This document shows, piece after piece, positions 60,012-64,000 of a stretch of DNA of 64,000 nucleotides. Each line of letters begins with the position of its first letter. The first letter of the stretch is position 1. The DNA lies in NCBI GenBank assembly GCA_015680685.1, contig MNCI01002256.1:52971-116970 (forward strand). The letters are read 5' to 3'. A program made the position numbers and the translations under genes. This DNA comes from Gnetum montanum. Taxonomy: Eukaryota > Streptophyta > Gnetopsida > Gnetales > Gnetaceae. The notes beneath the pieces were generated by a model, which saw nothing but the letters and a program-made list of their open reading frames with translations, had not been told where the DNA came from and searched no databases.

Positions 60012-60958
60012 TGAAGAGTCATTGTTGGTTGGTTGCATTGATGAGGCCTTATTGATGCAGTCGACTATGTCAATGAGGCCCTATCGATGCATCTTGCCCT
60101 ACATCGATGAGGCCTCATCAATGCATCTTGCCCTATGTCCACAAGGCCCCATCAATGCAGTGTTTGTCTATCGCTTATAAATACGTGCCTACTAGCCACA
60201 TTTATGGTAATCTAGATTTTAGTAGTAGCGAAGCTCTTGCATTTTTCCCATTCAAAAGTTAGAATTTTTTCCCTCAAGTGCCTATAGCAGGAGTCATTGA
60301 GTGTATGGATCTTTATTTAAGCATTTTTGTACTTGAGAATGACAGTGTGTGTAGCAATAAAGATGAGCTTTTTGATAAACTTTGTAGCACTTTGGATAGA
60401 TTAGCTATTTTATTTATGCATTCAATGTTTTCAATTATTTGCTAATTATTCTCAATTATTTTGTGAATATTTTCCAGCAATTGAGTTAAAGAGGTAATTA
60501 AGCTAGATAGATTAAATTCATGAGTACAACTACTTCAAGTGTAACATGTATTCGCTTGGTAATCCCAACAGTGTTATCACTTGGTACACCCAGTAGCATA
60601 GCATTTAGTCACCTAGCAATGGATATGTGGGTTTAGGATGTGTACCAAAAGTGGGAATGGATACTTATGTTAGGATTAATTAAATTTTAGTAAATTAGTT
60701 AATCAAATTGCTTTTATCTACATTTAAGTACCAACTTATAACACACAAAATGATAAAAATAGAATGCCTTAGTTACACTTAACCATACCAATGAACATCA
60801 CAAGTGTAATTGGGAAGACAATGATTAACCTTAAGGCTAGATTCACTTCCTAAAGGGCTAGTGCACTGGAAACGATAAAGTTTGTGAAATTCAACCATTT
60901 CGCATGTTAATGCTTGTGATTTGTATGGTTGGGCATAGGGGTACCTTGCCACTCATCA
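60012..60958 (+). repeat. element C 3' LTR
   Basis: TGAAGAGTCATTG...ACTCATCA, 947 bp. The U3 has four 33-bp units (about 60036-60165) including the 14-bp palindrome GATGAGGCCTCATC (60106-60119), then TATAAATA at 60176-60183. Its last 31 bp identify the displaced end of the 5' LTR behind element B. Confidence 0.9.
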
Positions 60959-60963
60959 CTAGG

Positions 60964-61120
60964 ATTAGAAAAAATAAAACTTAGTGTGATTTGTTATAAT
61001 TGTTTTTGTTATTTTGGCATATGATGTGATCTTAGGGTTTGTTCCAACGATGTTAAATGGTTTTCGCTAAGTTCCTAGATAGCGCATGTATCAAAAAAAG
61101 ATCCTTGACAATGGTGACAA
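60964..61120 (-). other. element A leader and primer-binding site (61101-61120)
   Basis: On the minus strand TTGTCACCATTGTCAAGGAT follows the A 5' LTR, a tRNA-Asp-type site with C-to-T/G-to-A changes. The rest is a 5' leader that would run into the gag ATG at 25966 if C were absent. Its last part (ACACTAAGTTTTATTTTTTC) resembles the leader of C just before 32964. Confidence 0.72.
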
Positions 61121-61999
61121 TGATGAGCAGAGAATACCCTTACACTCAACCATACAAATTACAATCGCTCACACGTGATCCAGTCAAATTCTATAGACCT
61201 TATGTCTTTAAGTACACTGGTTCTAGAAATTGAAGTTTAATCATTACAATTGTTGTCTTTCCAATTACACTTGTGAAATGCAAAGGTATGGTTAAGTGCA
61301 ACTAAGGCATCTGATTTTTATCATTTTTAATGTTTTATGTTCTTGATACTTACAAAATTAAGGAATGAAGTAATTTAATGGCTAATTTAATATAACTAAC
61401 TAATTAATCTCTAACTAATCCTAACATAGGTATCCGATCCCACTTTTCGTATACATTTTGAACACGTATAACACTACTGGGTTATCAAATGTTAAGCGTT
61501 GTTGGGATTACCAAGCACCATTTGCATGCTCAAAGTGTCGTGCTTATGTGCTTAATTAATTGCTATTTAGCCTAGTTAACTTAACTTAGCTTAATTTAGC
61601 TTAATTACTTGGAAGTATTAAATAAAATTACATAATGTATTAAATGCATAAATAAAATATTTAATCTAGCCAAAGTACTACAAGGTTTATCAAAATGTTC
61701 ATTTTTATTACTACACACACTATTATTGTCAAGTACAATAGTGCTCAAATAAAGTGCATACACTTAATGACTCTTGCTGTAGTTACTTGGGAAAATATTC
61801 TAGCTTTTAGGAAGAAAAATTGCAAGAGCTCTACTATGCTATGATAAAATTTATTCCCAAACCATGCACCCAAGTGCTATATTTATAGGCTAGCACACAT
61901 CCCACAATATCAGATATTTGACATCACATCTTGGCCCCCGATATCAGGTATCTAATATCAAGGCTCTAATATTAGAGTTAGAAAAAATATAGTTCATCA
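61121..61999 (-). repeat. element A 5' LTR
   Basis: Plus strand TGATGAGCAG...GTTCATCA. In minus direction the U3 has GATATT/GATATC words (about 61975-61895), TATAAATA at about 61886-61879, and an R-U5 colinear with 16785-17630. Confidence 0.85.
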
Positions 62000-63189
62000 C
62001 CTTTTAACCTTGGAATTGATGAACATGAAAGATGAAAACTTAATAGAAAGTGAGACATAAGAAAGAAAATATTAAAACTTAAACTCTTGAAACTATAGAA
62101 TTATTGTAGTGTAGATATAGTATGCAATGTGATTGCATTTTGATGAAGTTCTAGGATTTTGATTGTGTAAGGTGGAACGTAGTACAAGATGTAGTTTAGT
62201 TTTTGAAAAAAATCAGGTTAAGCCATTGGAAACACATGAGAAATCTTGGAAAACTAAATTTTAAATTTTTAATGCCAAATGCAACCATTGTAAAGATACT
62301 AGATAGATTTCTAGAGGTGATATTGAATTTCATATCAAGAAGAATACTAGTTTTATTTTGGGAGAAGTTAGAGCTAATAAGCTCGTTGATTAGTAGAAAA
62401 AAAAAGAATTAGAGTTGCATGTAAGAAAGCATGCTTTTTTAGTGGTTGGAAGGTTGTTTCCATTTAGATTAGGGGTCAAAGGAGTGTAGAGATCCTTATG
62501 GGTTCCATGCTATAATAACCATCAATAAGACTACATATAGATGTACATTGCTCTAGTTTCTTATGAATGGAATCACATGGATTTGTGCGCTATTGGGGCT
62601 TTGTTTTTTAGCAAAGAACTATCCATTTCCTTTGGAGTTGGAACATGGGGCTAAATGCATGTAGTATAGGATTCATTCTTCTTATGGTGTTGTGGTGTCC
62701 TATGTCATATTGTGTTGTGGTGTGTCCTGTGTATATGTGTGTGTGTGTTTGTTACCGAAAGCATAGTCACTACACTTCTAACTAATATTTAATGGATGCT
62801 ATGATTCTTACCATGCTTGCAGGTGTTGTGAATACTAAGGCATATTCCATTTTAATTTTTCATTATTTTCTTGTTGACCTGGGATTGAAAGATGGTGTTG
62901 TACGGTGCTTTTCAAGGGTTGCATTGTAACATTGCATCAGGATGACAAGAATACTAGTAATGAGAAAAAGAAGCATCAATAGTAGCTTTACTTGTCTAAA
63001 AAAGTAGCAATCCACAATAATAGTCATGGTATTTGAAATTGATAGCAAGATATGTTGGAAAATAATCAAAGGAAGTGAATGACTTGGATAGTTAGATATT
63101 AGACATTACTATAGAATCGTATCATAGCTAGGGGAGGTCTCCAAGATGGAGAAATACTTGAGATACATATTCGAGGATAATTGAACATA
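62000..63189. other. intergenic stretch, no gene identified
   Basis: No coding similarity was found. A short (TG)n run lies near 62732-62750. It may be the interior or flank of the element whose LTR follows. Confidence 0.4.
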
Positions 63190-64000
63190 TTTTAGAATAG
63201 TTGAACATCTTGTCTTGACATTGCTGAGACGCGATTTGCATAGGTTGCGATATCGCGTACGCAATATCACGTTTGCCGCAATATCGCATCCCCCGCGATA
63301 TCGCGTACGCGATATCGTGTCTTCCCTACGATATCACGTATGTGATATCGCAGTCCGCCACCATATCTATAAATAAGACGCAGCTCTCCCTTATTCGTGA
63401 TCCCAGTTTTAGAGTAGTGAAGCTCTGGCAGTTTGATCCCTCCAGAGTTAGATTTTTTTCCCGTGTCTGCCCGCAGTGTGGTGAATGTAATTGTACGGTG
63501 TCTTTATTTGAGTGTGCCATACTTGGACACGCACATGACTGGAAATAAAGATCAAGATTACTTCATCATTGCAGCATTCACTTTTTTATTTATTTATTTG
63601 TTATTTATTTAATGTTATTTACTGTTTTCTCTCTCTCACCCTTAAACTCCTAGAATCGGAACGAGTACGACTTGATTACGAGCATTTAAGTGTGACTACT
63701 TGGTAGCCCAGTGGCGTATCCAGGATCTACGCTTGGTAACCTAGTGGCGTATTTGGGATCTGCACTTGGTAATCCCAGTGGCGTACCTAGGAGCTACGCT
63801 TGGTAGTCCCAATGGTAGTCATGCACGAAGTCCAAGATGTGTATGGTTGATTAAGGAATCGGTGCTCGTCACACTTAGGCTAGATTAGATTTTCTTACCC
63901 TTTTCCTCTTAGCTTAGATTAATTAATATTATTTTCCACTACCTTTAGGAGTAGCATTAGGTTAGAACACATCATACACCTCATCTAGACTAAACCATAC
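63190..64000 (+). repeat. partial LTR E, B-like family, cut by the window end
   Basis: From about 63480 the sequence follows the R-U5 of the B LTR (GACACGCACATGACTG, ATTACTTCATCATTG, CACACTTAGGCTAG). TATAAATA is at about 63369-63376. The U3 (63230-63355) holds three GATATC palindrome units. CpG is far more frequent than in B, suggesting a younger or less deaminated copy. The left end is unclear because the upstream polypurine region is degraded. Confidence 0.75.
63247..63350. repeat. palindromic GATATC array in U3 of LTR E
   Basis: 63297-63316 is GATATCGCGTACGCGATATC, a perfect 20-bp palindrome extended by one pair on each side. Near-perfect copies lie at 63248-63268 and 63329-63350. The array ends about 20 bp before the TATA box. 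Confidence 0.9.

Larger units (their letters stand above)
25973..60958 (+). mobile_element. element C: Tat/Athila-like Ty3/gypsy retrotransposon carrying elements B and D
   Basis: Order on the plus strand: 5' LTR (25973-26848 plus 32779-32809, split by B), primer site 32810-32829, gag, protease, RT-RNase H, integrase to about 39130, a 2-kb non-coding stretch, a second ORF (41772 to about 59850, split by D), polypurine tract 60002-60011 and 3' LTR 60012-60958. Removing B and D leaves about 13.9 kb. Flanks are CTAAG (25968-25972) and CTAGG (60959-60963), a 4-of-5 target duplication in the leader of element A. The LTRs are about 90% identical by eye. All reading frames are broken. Confidence 0.87.
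16785..61999 (-). mobile_element. element A: Tat/Athila-like Ty3/gypsy retrotransposon, interrupted by element C
   Basis: Read on the minus strand: 5' LTR 61999-61121, tRNA-Asp-type primer site 61120-61101, leader to 60964, then (after the C insertion) gag from 25966, protease, RT-RNase H, integrase to about 19730, a non-coding 3' region, polypurine tract 17640-17631 and 3' LTR 17630-16785. Without C it is about 10.2 kb. The two A LTRs share ends (TGATGA...CATCA) and U3 words not found in the C LTRs. They are roughly 80% identical by eye, the most diverged pair here. Flanking pentamers (CTAAA left, CCTTT right) do not match, so pairing rests on structure rather than on a target duplication. 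Confidence 0.75.

Overview
The window is nuclear DNA of a seed plant. It holds one well-supported protein gene and about 45 kb of nested, decayed LTR retrotransposons. The plant origin follows from a seven-exon gene for a plant mitochondrial coenzyme A carrier, TTAGGGTTT (telo-box) motifs in its 5' region, and Tat/Athila-like Ty3/gypsy elements primed by tRNA-Asp. The 6.9-kb intron loaded with transposon debris and the age of the elements suggest a large, slowly purged genome such as a conifer. That last step is inference, because no sequence could be searched.

Layout. Positions 1-1889: AT-rich flank, a possible divergent first exon, and the promoter/5' UTR. 1890-11061 (+): the carrier gene, 353 residues, with intron 4 (3466-10378) holding two Ty1/copia fragments, a LINE and a SINE candidate, and intron 6 with GC-AG borders. 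11062-16784: no gene seen; AT-rich DNA with several local repeats. 16785-61999: a three-level nest. Element A (minus strand, Tat/Athila-like) was entered at its gag start by element C (plus strand, 25973-60958, candidate 5-bp duplication CTAAG/CTAGG). C was in turn entered twice: by element B (26849-32778, gag-only, inside C's 5' LTR) and by element D (minus strand, 43361-58515, Tat-like with a second RNase H, perfect duplication AAATG). 62000-63190: no gene seen. 63190 to the window end: part of a B-like LTR (E).

The coding regions of A, B, C and D are full of stops and frameshifts, so none should be autonomous. LTR divergence judged by eye falls from A (about 20%) to C (about 10%) to B (about 8%), in line with the nesting order. 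The most unusual features are palindromic or short-period repeat arrays in the U3 parts of nearly all these LTRs, a second ORF in C combining a plant-transposon-protein-like region with a helical tail, and a 425-bp direct duplication joined at a single N.
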